From positions 1-58,804 of the IMG/VR virus record IMGVR_UViG_3300046777_001311: 58,804 nt of DNA. One strand, given 5' to 3'. This document shows positions 1-8,207 of the stretch, one piece after another. The translations under genes were made by a program, and so were the position numbers. The notes under the pieces are model-generated. The model was given only the letters and a program-made list of their open reading frames with translations. It did not search any database and was not told the origin of the DNA. This DNA comes from a virus. Each line of letters begins with the position of its first letter. Position 1 is the stretch's first letter.

Positions 1-113
1 TCTTCAGATACAGAATATTTCTGCATCTCTTGATCAATACGGTCTTGTGACCATCCTTCAATGGCCGCTGTTGCAGCTACATCAGCTGGCAAATAGTTGT
101 TGTTACCTTCCAT
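1..113 (-). CDS. Partial head gene after portal (scaffold or protease candidate)
   Basis: Only the first 37 codons are inside the window, starting at ATG 113 (MEGNNNYLPADVAATAAIEG...) and running off the left edge. It starts five bases after the portal stop, so it is co-transcribed with portal. In tailed phages this slot usually holds a scaffold or head-maturation protein, but the visible residues show no diagnostic motif. The function is inferred from position only. Confidence 0.6.
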   Translation of the reverse strand, partial: MEGNNNYLPADVAATAAIEGWSQDRIDQEMQKYSVSE

Positions 114-118
114 AGTTA

Positions 119-2428
119 TTATAAGTTACCTGATATTTCTACCTCTTTTTGCTTTTCTAAAGTTCCCTCTTGAGCAAGTTCTGCCATACGGTGTTGGTGC
201 TTCAAATCTTCCAACAACGCCTTTTGTTGGTATTCAGTAAGCATTCTACCAGTCTTAATTTGTTCAAGCGCAGCCTCAGCACGAGCCTTAGCCTCTTGAG
301 CCATCATAGCAGACTTTTGTTGCTCTTGAGCAGTTACTTGAATTGCTCTAAGTTTCTCCTCCTCCATACGTTTTCTTGAACGCTCCTCTGATAGGTTTAG
401 ATACCATGAGGCAAATTCCTCATTACCCTTTTCAAGCTCCTTCTCTATAAATAAGAAGTCACTCATTGTTATACCTATCATTCCACTCTTTCCTGCTTTC
501 ATTGACTCTGTGGCGGCTTGCAAAATAATGCGTTTACGCTCATTAGTTGGAGCAGATGTCATTGTTATCCCTAATTGCTCAAGAGTTAAGTCTTCAAATG
601 CGTTTAAAGCATTCATTCTCTCAGAGCCAATAATATGCTCGTAGTAATTCTGCACGTCTTTATCAAAGTGCATGTTAGTACGAGTTTTAAGAACAATCTT
701 TTTAGCCGCCTTTTCTTTCAATCTCATCAAAGCCTTCTTCAATGGATATAAAGCGTGATTGGTTGCGTCTACCTCAATTTGAGATATACCCAAACCTTTG
801 TCAGGATTATCAGTAGGCATAGCCGCCATAGCTGGAGTAATACCGGCTAAGTCCATAACCCTATTCATATCATCTTGCCAACATGTTAGCCACTCTTGTA
901 ATTGAGGACCGATACCACCAGGAAGTTCATTAATAGCATTGTATCCACCACCCTTATTTAAAAGGTCGGTCTTTGACTGAATGAACTGATTACCCGTTTG
1001 ACGACGAATACGAATAAGTTCTAATGGAGACATTTTACCAAATCCCATATCCATATTAGCTAATAAGCCAATATCAATGATAAGACCTTTAGGTGCTGCA
1101 CTCCATTTAGCGGCTTGCAATTTAATCCATGTCAACATCAAAGAATCAAGGTGTGGCTTCCATCTTTCAACGATAGATTTTCCAGGCACACGCTCAAAGA
1201 AGTAGGATAATACAACATTACCCTTCGTATCTCTCATCATATTCTTTTGTAAACCAAAATCGTAAACGAACTTAGTTCCAAGAATATGTTTTCCTTCATA
1301 TAAATTCTGCACGCATGTTACATCAGTCTTTCTTGTTCGACCATCAGCATACGGCTTTTTAATTTGACCAAACTCCTCCTTTCCATACACATATACGCCA
1401 TCCTTCTTTTGACGACCTGTATAGTACTCGTAATCATTTGCTTTATATTCAAAGTGAAGAACTTCAACAACAAAATCCTCCCAAATATATCTTCCAGTTA
1501 CAGGATCTTTTCTATTAAAGTTAAAGTCCTTATCGCTATAACCTTGAGTTTCGTAATAGATTCGTGCAAGATTTTCAAGGTCCATAGGTGTAGCACCCAA
1601 AGCCAAAAGCTTATCTTTAATGTCCTTAATTTGAACTCGCTCAATATGTCCTGCAAAAGCTGGCTCTTGTTCTTCATTCTCATCAATATATGCTGTTACA
1701 AATGATGCTGGATTTACAAATTTAACTCGTGTAGATCCATCATCCTCAGTATATACACGACCAACTGCAAAGTTTGTCTCAACAAGCTTTTCAGTAGTAC
1801 GCAAACGAATCTTATCCCAATCACTGATGTTAAAAGTATGCTCTACAATATCCTCCATAGCTGACTCCAATGGTAATTGGAATCCGTGATACTTCTCATA
1901 CATATTTAACTCAGACTCTGTACTTGGCGCCCAATCGTATATTACTGGCGGCAATCCAAGTTCAGCGCGAAGCGGATTTAGAATAGTATTGTCATAATAC
2001 ATTTTCCACTTCATATATTGCTTCTCGTGTTTAGCGTCTTTAGTTAAACATTCAACATTAACTTTATAGTCGCTAGACGAAAGAACTGATTTGATAACTG
2101 AAACAAACTTAGGCGCAGGACTTACAATCTCATAGCTTACGTTTGTATATGCTTTACGAGAATACTCTGTAAAGTTTCTATCGGTTTGATTCTTATCATT
2201 CTTAACTCCCAAAAACCAATCACGGTATGGGGCAGAAGATTGTCTTGCCTCAGAATAGTCAACCATCATTTGAAACCAACCGGTAGCACTATGACCAAAC
2301 AAAGTTCTACCGTTGTACCAACGAGAGTAGATAGCTTGGGCTACCTGACGTATATAGTCAAGCTGATTTTTTTGCTCTTTAGGCACATTGTCGGATGGAA
2401 ATCCGATTATTTCGCTGAATTTCAACAT
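119..2428 (-). CDS. Portal protein
   Basis: A protein of about 769 residues, directly downstream of the large terminase and upstream of the next head gene, which is the usual portal position. Its length fits the large portals of crAss-like and related podoviruses. The C-terminal 130 residues are charged, Glu/Gln/Ala-rich and probably helical (EERSRKRMEEEKLRA and on), as in the barrel or clip helices of portals. It would form the dodecameric ring at one capsid vertex through which DNA passes. The ATG at 2428 is preferred over the upstream TTG at 2437. A TATATTTG box at 2435-2442 ends only six bases before it. The portal call rests on context, size and general composition, not on a short signature motif. 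Confidence 0.8.
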   Translation of the reverse strand: MLKFSEIIGFPSDNVPKEQKNQLDYIRQVAQAIYSRWYNGRTLFGHSATGWFQMMVDYSEARQSSAPYRDWFLGVKNDKNQTDRNFTEYSRKAYTNVSYEIVSPAPKFVSVIKSVLSSSDYKVNVECLTKDAKHEKQYMKWKMYYDNTILNPLRAELGLPPVIYDWAPSTESELNMYEKYHGFQLPLESAMEDIVEHTFNISDWDKIRLRTTEKLVETNFAVGRVYTEDDGSTRVKFVNPASFVTAYIDENEEQEPAFAGHIERVQIKDIKDKLLALGATPMDLENLARIYYETQGYSDKDFNFNRKDPVTGRYIWEDFVVEVLHFEYKANDYEYYTGRQKKDGVYVYGKEEFGQIKKPYADGRTRKTDVTCVQNLYEGKHILGTKFVYDFGLQKNMMRDTKGNVVLSYFFERVPGKSIVERWKPHLDSLMLTWIKLQAAKWSAAPKGLIIDIGLLANMDMGFGKMSPLELIRIRRQTGNQFIQSKTDLLNKGGGYNAINELPGGIGPQLQEWLTCWQDDMNRVMDLAGITPAMAAMPTDNPDKGLGISQIEVDATNHALYPLKKALMRLKEKAAKKIVLKTRTNMHFDKDVQNYYEHIIGSERMNALNAFEDLTLEQLGITMTSAPTNERKRIILQAATESMKAGKSGMIGITMSDFLFIEKELEKGNEEFASWYLNLSEERSRKRMEEEKLRAIQVTAQEQQKSAMMAQEAKARAEAALEQIKTGRMLTEYQQKALLEDLKHQHRMAELAQEGTLEKQKEVEISGNL

Positions 2429-2434
2429 TATTGG

Positions 2435-2442
2435 CAAATATA
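2435..2442 (-). promoter_or_regulatory. Possible -7 promoter box before portal
   Basis: The minus strand reads TATATTTG just upstream of the portal ATG, matching the Bacteroidota -7 element TAnnTTTG. No good -33 TTTG lies at the usual 19-base distance; the nearest TTTG is 11 bases away. If used, it would give an almost leaderless portal transcript. The 60-base gap after the terminase gene holds nothing else that I can see. Confidence 0.3.
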
Positions 2443-2488
2443 TTAATCTATTACAAAATTACTATGCACTTTTTAATATTTATTCAAC

Positions 2489-4906
2489 TTAATCAAAAAA
2501 TTCAAGCAAATCATTCATTATACGAGTTGAATTTGCCTCCTGAATGTATTTAGGGAACGCACTCTTTGAGCCAAGGAGAGCCATACCTCCTGCTGAGAAC
2601 AAGTCATAATTGGTCATTTCGCTTGGGTCGTTAATCTCTAAACACTCCTCAAGAAGCTCTAAGTGGTTATCATTCTTACCAAACATTCTAATATAGTTCA
2701 TGTACTCAGTAAAGATTTGCTCCTTATCCGCCTCACCCGTATAACGACCAGGCGCAGGAACTAACTTTCCATTAGCATCAATGTCATTTAATAAATACCC
2801 CTCATAACCCCACTCTCTAAACTTCTCTATCACAATGGGTACGTTTCGTTCAGGATATACGTGTGCCCCAAATAGAAGGGCCAATTTTAGCATGTCCTCG
2901 CAATATGTATTACCATCATCAACACGAATATTGTATGTTACAACAAACTTATTTGATATCCATTGATCTAAAGGCTTTTCGGCATAGTCTGTACTTGGGT
3001 CATGCTTGTAGAATACAGCACCGCCACCATTAGACTTCCTTCTACCTTTAACGTCTCGGTTATTAAACTTAAACGGGTCACATCCAAGTATATACTTGTT
3101 TACAACTTCAGATGCAGGATACCAACTATTCTTTTCGGAATCAAAGTACTTCTTATTTCTAAAATCCTCACTTGGTAAATATGAAACAACATACTTTCCT
3201 TCAGGATCATCCGTTACAACTACATTACTTCCAAAGCCATTAGACCAATCCAATCTAACAGTTCTTGTTCTAAACAATCTATCAAACTTTAATTGATTTA
3301 TTCTGCTTCTTAATATAGAAAGGTCAAAGTTTGAGTTCTTACTTGCTTTAGAGGCGGCTTCCTGTAAAGTCCATGGGTTATCTCGAATCTCACCATTCAA
3401 ACGAAGGTCAAGACCCTTCTCCTCAAGGTCCTTACGAGTATTCATTAAGATTGTTTTAGCTCCACGTGTAACGATATTCCCTTCAAGGTTTCTGACTGGC
3501 TCCACTGGATCTTCGATGATAGAGATTCCGTACTCGTCCACACATTCGTCATACCCGTCGTATGCTGGTATGAAAAGCGTGAATAAACCGCTTGTGGTGA
3601 ATCCGTTTTCGTTTCGTTCGTCATAGTATGATGATTTAATTAGGTCAAAAAACTCCTTACCACCCCCTGCCTCAAATTCACCGAGGGTAGACGTAAACAT
3701 AGCTAATCCATTGATACGCAAACCTTGAGATAGACACTTTCTAACAACGTCCTGCCATCTTCTTGGTATTGACACCCCACTATCTCCGTGCTTACCACCT
3801 TCATCATCTAAATATGCATGAAGCTTCTGACCGTCAAATGCTCTTTCGCTAGATGCACGAGCTTCAATCCAACCATCATGACTGGCTATTCTATTCTGAG
3901 ATACACCTTGAGTTCTTGCGGCTGGATATGTGAATGACAACTTCTCTTTAGGAAAGTCAGTACCATCATGTGCCGGTTTATAGAAAAATGGAATCTTTCT
4001 CCACGGCTTAACAACCTTATCTAAATAAACGTCCTCTTTTGCCTGCCTTTCTGTAATAGATTGAATACCACCCTTTTGCTGTTTGCGTTCAGTGGTTATA
4101 CAATACAATACACAAGATGCTTGAGATGTAGCACCAATACGTCTACGTTTTGGAAATATATATCCATAGCATGTTCTGTAACCCATGTCAACAACATACT
4201 TTCCCTCATCAATATAGGCGGCTGAATATTTAGATGCAAACTCCTCGGCATTCTTAACCCTTTGGAAGAACTTCTGACGAATATCCCCATCACTTCTATA
4301 TGTAACTCTATATTTATATACCGCCTCTGTTGTTGTATAGCAGTATTTAGCAAAGAGGAATATGCGGCGATCCAAATCTCGATACCAAGGAAGTGAGTCG
4401 GGTCTGGTCTCGTTTTGAATATCCCAAAAATTTAAATAAACATAATGCCAACCATCTATATATGTTGGCTTACCATTATTGAAAAACCAATATCCTTGAT
4501 ATCGTCTTTTAATCTGTATTTGTATCCATTCAATCTCATTCTTATACTCTAAACGATTCTCCTCCAATTCAGAGTATATATCATCTTGAGTAACCGCCTC
4601 CCTCTTTTTCATTCTCTTCTTTCTGCGTATAATGTCTTGAATGTTCTTTAACTTTTCAGGTACTACCTGATGTTTAAACTTTTGATTCTTAGGGTGTAGT
4701 CCGTATCCATCTATTAATTGAACCGCCTCATCCCAAGACTTACCATAAAATGATTCAACCGAAGGCAGCTTAACCTTCAAAGTTTCAAGAACGGGATCAT
4801 CGCCATGATATACAGCGTATTCATCCTCCTTCTTATATATTTCATGATACTTACTAATTGCCAACTTCTGGGAATATTTGATTAGCTTTTGATTTTCCTG
4901 GTACAA
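2489..4906 (-). CDS. terL: Terminase large subunit
   Basis: An ATPase-nuclease motor protein of up to 805 residues that packages DNA into the prohead. Visible motifs are a Walker A-like segment PKRRRIGATSQA (near residue 255), a Walker B-like AYLDDEGG (near 365), a coupling-type motif FTSTLGEF (near 405), and acidic positions of a C-terminal RNase H-like nuclease (LGCDPFK near 615, VIEKF near 700, NYDLF near 770). It is longer than most TerL proteins because of an N-terminal extension of about 200 residues. The start is uncertain: the longest frame begins at TTG 4906 and overlaps the upstream gene by 53 bases, while TTG 4864 would give an 11-base overlap. It is followed by portal. Confidence 0.92.
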   Translation of the reverse strand: MYQENQKLIKYSQKLAISKYHEIYKKEDEYAVYHGDDPVLETLKVKLPSVESFYGKSWDEAVQLIDGYGLHPKNQKFKHQVVPEKLKNIQDIIRRKKRMKKREAVTQDDIYSELEENRLEYKNEIEWIQIQIKRRYQGYWFFNNGKPTYIDGWHYVYLNFWDIQNETRPDSLPWYRDLDRRIFLFAKYCYTTTEAVYKYRVTYRSDGDIRQKFFQRVKNAEEFASKYSAAYIDEGKYVVDMGYRTCYGYIFPKRRRIGATSQASCVLYCITTERKQQKGGIQSITERQAKEDVYLDKVVKPWRKIPFFYKPAHDGTDFPKEKLSFTYPAARTQGVSQNRIASHDGWIEARASSERAFDGQKLHAYLDDEGGKHGDSGVSIPRRWQDVVRKCLSQGLRINGLAMFTSTLGEFEAGGGKEFFDLIKSSYYDERNENGFTTSGLFTLFIPAYDGYDECVDEYGISIIEDPVEPVRNLEGNIVTRGAKTILMNTRKDLEEKGLDLRLNGEIRDNPWTLQEAASKASKNSNFDLSILRSRINQLKFDRLFRTRTVRLDWSNGFGSNVVVTDDPEGKYVVSYLPSEDFRNKKYFDSEKNSWYPASEVVNKYILGCDPFKFNNRDVKGRRKSNGGGAVFYKHDPSTDYAEKPLDQWISNKFVVTYNIRVDDGNTYCEDMLKLALLFGAHVYPERNVPIVIEKFREWGYEGYLLNDIDANGKLVPAPGRYTGEADKEQIFTEYMNYIRMFGKNDNHLELLEECLEINDPSEMTNYDLFSAGGMALLGSKSAFPKYIQEANSTRIMNDLLEFFD

Positions 4907-5525
4907 CAGCTTCTGGAGCGAACATCATATATTCTTCAGGTCTTATACCCAAGTTTTCTTGAGCTAAGAATTTAGTTATCTCATGCTCAAGAGACTTAGT
5001 TGTTTCACCCTGCATGAAACGATCTCTCGCATCACTTAACTGACGTCTAACCGTCTCAATGTTAGCTAAGTGATTCTTCTGGTCGGATGGATCTTCTGGA
5101 AGTTCAAGTTCAAGAAGATTATACAACATCTCCTCCGCACGTATCATAATAGCCCAATCTTCAGGCTGTTGTAATCTCAAAAATAATAAAATCTTTGCTC
5201 GTACATTAGAGTTTTTATTCAGAAGTATGTCATTATATGCTTGCGGATATGAACCATCTTCATGAGGTTCTACACCCAACTCTCTTAATGCCCAAGACTT
5301 TCTTTTATTTAACTGCGGATAAGCCTCAATACCGGGACTTCCTGGACTGTACATGAGTATTATATACCTCATTACAAAATCAGGCGTTATATCGCTCGGC
5401 AGGCCTATGGATTGACCAAAGATAGTAGCGTGCTGTGATAAATCATGAAATTTAAATAGAACTTGATCCGTACTTGGTATACGGTCAATCCTATATTTCA
5501 TTTTTACAAATTTACTGCTATCCAT
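4854..5525 (-). CDS. Terminase-associated protein (small subunit candidate)
   Basis: A 223-residue, mostly helical protein encoded directly before the large terminase and overlapping it. It has no clear helix-turn-helix by eye. An acidic, Leu-rich central region (LYNLLELELPEDPSDQ) and the position fit either a small terminase subunit or a conserved partner gene seen next to TerL in Bacteroidota podoviruses. It starts at ATG 5525 and overlaps the GroES-like gene upstream by eight bases, so translation is probably coupled. Function is inferred from context. Confidence 0.5.
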   Translation of the reverse strand: MDSSKFVKMKYRIDRIPSTDQVLFKFHDLSQHATIFGQSIGLPSDITPDFVMRYIILMYSPGSPGIEAYPQLNKRKSWALRELGVEPHEDGSYPQAYNDILLNKNSNVRAKILLFLRLQQPEDWAIMIRAEEMLYNLLELELPEDPSDQKNHLANIETVRRQLSDARDRFMQGETTKSLEHEITKFLAQENLGIRPEEYMMFAPEAVVPGKSKANQIFPEVGN

Positions 5526-6240
5526 TTTTCTTAGCTATTATAGAGTGTGATTGGAAATATACAAAAGGCTCTAAAATTCTATTATAAGAAAACTCAAGGT
5601 CTATTGGATTTATTCTTCTCGTCTTTACAACCTCACCAATATTACATTCAATCTTCTTCCAATTAGATTTCAAAGGGAAGTTCTTTCTCCAATCATATTT
5701 TAAATCTCCAGATGGAGTATACACTATCTCAAACATATCAGGCTCATCTCCAACAAGAGATGTGTGGTCTAAAATAATAAATGAACTTGGAGACTCCTTC
5801 TGAACCTTTTTACAAATTAAATAGTCATTTAAAGCCAAAAACTCTTCACCCCTCTTTCTTAGAACAAGCTCCTTATACGGCAAAAGGAGTAGATTTATAA
5901 CCTCTCCATTTTCTTCATACATATAATGAAACTCATCCTCTTTGTTAGTCAAGGAAATCTTAGCAATCGCGTCCTGCGTAAACCAAACTTCATCTCCAGA
6001 TTTAACCTCAACAGGTCCGTCCCAAGAATAGTTTAATTTAGGCCAGTCAGCTTGATCACTAACAGATACAACAGTTCCGCATCTAGCAGACGCCATAATC
6101 CTAGACTCATCGCTTTTTGCTGAAAAACTAAACTTCTTTTCTCCAAGAATAAAATCTGGAGTTAATACGTATGGTATACGTACAATTACACGACCTCTAC
6201 CCGGTCTGATTTTTTCTACCTCTTCCTTATTCAGAATCAT
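5518..6240 (-). CDS. GroES-like protein, possibly two chaperonin-10 folds
   Basis: A 240-residue protein whose start (RPGRGRVIVRI) resembles the opening strand of GroES (RPLHDRVIVKR). It is followed by the expected GTVVSVSD strand, a SGDEVWF segment and a closing strand ending LPYKELVLRK, all within the first 130 residues. A second unit seems to begin at LNDYLICKKVQK (about residue 138) and has its own IGEVV segment. Two beta-barrel units in tandem would be unusual, since GroES is about 97 residues. A role in folding capsid protein with host GroEL is known for T4 gp31 and is inferred here from the similarity and from its place in the head operon. Confidence 0.6.
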   Translation of the reverse strand: MILNKEEVEKIRPGRGRVIVRIPYVLTPDFILGEKKFSFSAKSDESRIMASARCGTVVSVSDQADWPKLNYSWDGPVEVKSGDEVWFTQDAIAKISLTNKEDEFHYMYEENGEVINLLLLPYKELVLRKRGEEFLALNDYLICKKVQKESPSSFIILDHTSLVGDEPDMFEIVYTPSGDLKYDWRKNFPLKSNWKKIECNIGEVVKTRRINPIDLEFSYNRILEPFVYFQSHSIIAKKNG

Positions 6241-6291
6241 ATAACTAATTATAAGTCAACATCTCACGTCATAATCCAATAACTTTATGTT

Positions 6292-6372
6292 TTTGGGTTA
6301 TTTCATAATTGTATTTTTGTTTTGCCTTACCTTCCTGTTCAGAATTGGCGTCACAACGGTGGCGCCTTTTTT
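6292..6372 (+). ncRNA. Candidate short RNA: promoter-like box and terminator in an intergenic gap
   Basis: In the gap between two minus-strand genes, the plus strand carries TTTG (6292-6295), 16 bases, TATTTTTG (6312-6319), and then a GGCGTCA/TGGCGCC stem (from 6346 to 6366) followed by a T tract. This is the layout of a promoter and an intrinsic terminator enclosing a transcript of about 45-50 bases. There is no open frame of note. The -33/-7 spacing is shorter than the usual 19, so the promoter half is weak. The stem could instead serve another purpose. Confidence 0.35.
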
Positions 6373-6374
6373 GT

Positions 6375-7253
6375 TTAATGATCCCTTAACTGAACAAAGT
6401 TAGGAATCAACATGTTTGCCATTGAACCATTTTCTGACTCAATGACATAATCAAAAGATAGTATGTAGCTGCCAATAGGTTTTGGAGGTCTACCCTTCTC
6501 AATATGATATCCAAATTCGCCATCTCCATACTCCTCCTTGTAGGCGGCTGTTCTAATGTGATGAACATATCTGTGCTTAACTGAATATCCTGATCTTGGA
6601 TTGTGTTCTAAAGATTCTTGAGAATCAATAACATGATATAGTTCGTGAACGTGACCCTGCCAAATACAATCAGCTCCAGATATCATTACCCCCATACGAT
6701 TGTTTTGGATAACACCCTTTGTAACAGGTCCTCCACCACCACTACCATGATAATATTTCATGTTAAACGCATGACTTGAATGGCTCTTATATTTCATTTG
6801 AAGTTTCCACCAACCTCCATAACCTCCAGTATAAATAGATGTCTTGTTCTTATAATTCATAAGATCAACAAATCTCTGAAGAGGGTCAGTCTCTGTATTT
6901 TTAATAATTGCCGTCTCATGGTTTCCATAACCAATCCAAGCAATGTTTTGAGCGTATGGACTCCACCAGTTAACAGCATCCTCTATTACGGCGTCCAAAT
7001 AATTATGTACATTATGTTCAGGTCTAATATCCTTCTTGCTTCTGCGAGGATCCCACTTACCCTGCATTAAACAAAAAAAATCGCCATTAATAACGATTCC
7101 CATATCCTGCTCTAATGCCATGTCTAAGTGTTTTTTCAGAATATCCCTTTTACATTTTGGGTTGTCCCAATGGATATCAGACATCATCAACCATTTTTTA
7201 TCAGAAGAGCATTCTGTAATCAAAATGTTTTTTTTGTACTTTGTAGTTATCAT
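6375..7253 (-). CDS. Calcineurin-like metallophosphoesterase
   Basis: A 292-residue protein with the ordered metal-binding motifs of this superfamily: SDIHWD (about residue 25), NGDFF (about 57), GYGNHE (about 111), YYHGSGGGG (about 169) and QGHVHEL (about 205). All expected Asp, Asn and His ligands are present. These enzymes cleave phosphoesters, and many phage members are nucleases (SbcD/Mre11-like) or nucleotidases. No accessory domain is present to tell which. Its position between the single-strand-binding gene and head genes fits DNA metabolism. It shares an ATG/stop junction with the small gene upstream. Confidence 0.88.
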   Translation of the reverse strand: MITTKYKKNILITECSSDKKWLMMSDIHWDNPKCKRDILKKHLDMALEQDMGIVINGDFFCLMQGKWDPRRSKKDIRPEHNVHNYLDAVIEDAVNWWSPYAQNIAWIGYGNHETAIIKNTETDPLQRFVDLMNYKNKTSIYTGGYGGWWKLQMKYKSHSSHAFNMKYYHGSGGGGPVTKGVIQNNRMGVMISGADCIWQGHVHELYHVIDSQESLEHNPRSGYSVKHRYVHHIRTAAYKEEYGDGEFGYHIEKGRPPKPIGSYILSFDYVIESENGSMANMLIPNFVQLRDH

Positions 7254-7549
7254 TAGTTGTATTTAAATTTACCAAGATCCTTTACATACTTTCCGTATGC
7301 TATAGAAATCTCTTTGGCATTTCCCTTCACTATTATGTAGTTATTTGTAATCAAGTAAAGCATTGACCTTCTTTCTGAGTATCCATTTTCACTTACATCA
7401 TGTGATATATATGAAATATCATCCATTCTAATGTACGATGGAACCCATTGCATAGACCTGGAATCTGAAAATTCCCCGTCAGAAGACACCTCCATAAGAA
7501 CGTAGCAATTCAAAAGACCATTTTCATCTATGAAGAAATCTTTACTCAT
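7253..7549 (-). CDS. Hypothetical protein, 98 residues
   Basis: I do not recognise this protein. ATG 7549 (MSKDFFIDENG) is preferred over the far upstream start at 7630, which would run through a terminator and has unlike composition. The chain looks like a compact beta-rich fold with a Tyr/Ser-rich centre. It ends exactly at the start of the phosphoesterase gene, so the two are probably translated together. Confidence 0.6.
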   Translation of the reverse strand: MSKDFFIDENGLLNCYVLMEVSSDGEFSDSRSMQWVPSYIRMDDISYISHDVSENGYSERRSMLYLITNNYIIVKGNAKEISIAYGKYVKDLGKFKYN

Positions 7550-7599
7550 GCTGGTAAATTTACTAAAGGTCACAACTACAATAACAAAATTGTTAATAT

Positions 7600-7625
7600 A
7601 AAAAATAAAAGGGGCCGAAGCCCCT
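7600..7625 (-). terminator. Intrinsic terminator after the single-strand-binding gene
   Basis: The minus strand reads AGGGGC TTCG GCCCCT followed by a T-rich run (7600-7609). The UUCG tetraloop hairpin with a U tract is a strong rho-independent terminator. It sits five bases past the stop of the single-strand-binding gene, separating it from the operon that continues to the left. Confidence 0.85.
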
Positions 7626-7630
7626 CTCAA

Positions 7631-7984
7631 TTAAAATGGTAAATCATCATCACCTTCTGATACCGCCTCCTGTTTTGGCGCTATCTTGCTACTCTTTTGT
7701 TGAGGAGCCGCCTCTTTAACTTCAATACCATACACATTCAATGATGTATAGTATTTACCATTATACTCTTTAGAACGAATGTTAAACTTAATGTTTGAAA
7801 CATCACCAATAGTCGGCTTTGGAGTTGAATCCAAAGATTTTCCGCCTAACGTAAATGCGTAAACATCCTTGTAGACTGTTCCGTTAACATCTCTTTCTGT
7901 CTCGACAACGAACTCAACGAAGTCGAATTGTCCGCGAGTCTGAAGCTCGCTGACAGCTACCACTTTTCCTGTAATATTAAACAT
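7631..7984 (-). CDS. ssb: Single-strand DNA-binding protein (DUF3127-like)
   Basis: A 117-residue protein starting at ATG 7984 (MFNITGKVVAV). It has an OB-fold-like pattern, FVEFVVET then DVSNIKFNIRSKEYNGKYYTSL, close to the DUF3127 single-strand-binding-type family of Bacteroidota. A disordered linker leads to an acidic tail ending DDDLPF, the classic SSB tip that recruits partner proteins. It would coat single-stranded DNA during replication and RecT-type recombination. It has its own promoter (8000-8030) and terminator, consistent with high expression. The upstream TTG at 8002 falls inside the -7 box and is rejected. Confidence 0.85.
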   Translation of the reverse strand: MFNITGKVVAVSELQTRGQFDFVEFVVETERDVNGTVYKDVYAFTLGGKSLDSTPKPTIGDVSNIKFNIRSKEYNGKYYTSLNVYGIEVKEAAPQQKSSKIAPKQEAVSEGDDDLPF

Positions 7985-7999
7985 GTAATTAATTTTTAA

Positions 8000-8030
8000 C
8001 AAATATAAAACTTTATTCTACATTGTCAAA
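8000..8030 (-). promoter_or_regulatory. Leftward Bacteroidota-type promoter for ssb
   Basis: The minus strand reads TTTGAC (8025-8030), then TATATTTG (8000-8007), with 19 bases between TTTG and the -7 box. This is a full match to the Bacteroidota primary sigma promoter. It ends 16 bases before the ssb start codon and lies back to back with the rightward promoter at 8067-8097. Confidence 0.8.
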
Positions 8031-8066
8031 TATTTTTTATTAACAAATACATTGTTGATAGATTAT

Positions 8067-8097
8067 CTTGACTTTTTATTTTGTGATTGTATATTTG
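8067..8097 (+). promoter_or_regulatory. Rightward Bacteroidota-type promoter for replication genes
   Basis: CTTG (8067-8070), exactly 19 bases, then TATATTTG (8090-8097). It drives the rightward replication operon and would start transcription near 8101, right before the structured leader at 8112-8192. A five-codon frame, ATG at 8100 to TAG at 8117, sits at the predicted start. Confidence 0.8.
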
Positions 8098-8099
8098 CC

Positions 8100-8192
8100 A
8101 TGTCGAAAGGCAGTTAGAGTAGCAGCTAACTAAAGAAATTTAAATAGCCCTGTGATTTAGGACGTGTCTGCTACCACTCCTAAGTTACAGGG
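8100..8192 (+). promoter_or_regulatory. Structured leader RNA with two loop-complementary hairpins and a terminator-like stem
   Basis: Hairpin 1 is AGTTAG (8112-8117) / CTAACT (8126-8131) with loop AGTAGCAG. Hairpin 2 is a 15-pair stem, 8148-8162 with 8178-8192, in which 13 pairs are Watson-Crick and two are G-U. Its 15-base loop contains CTGCTAC (8168-8174), an exact complement of GTAGCAG (8119-8125) in loop 1, so a kissing complex is possible. Hairpin 2 is followed by a T-rich run (TTTATTTTT) and the next ATG is 15 bases past the stem, which suggests attenuation. It may begin with a five-codon leader frame. I do not recognise it as a known riboswitch. Confidence 0.7.
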
Positions 8193-8207
8193 TTTATTTT
8201 TAAAACT

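Noticed and set aside
7254-7630. Upstream extension of the 98-residue gene to 7630
   Set aside because: It would translate through the ssb terminator hairpin and gives a hydrophobic run unlike the rest; ATG 7549 is better.
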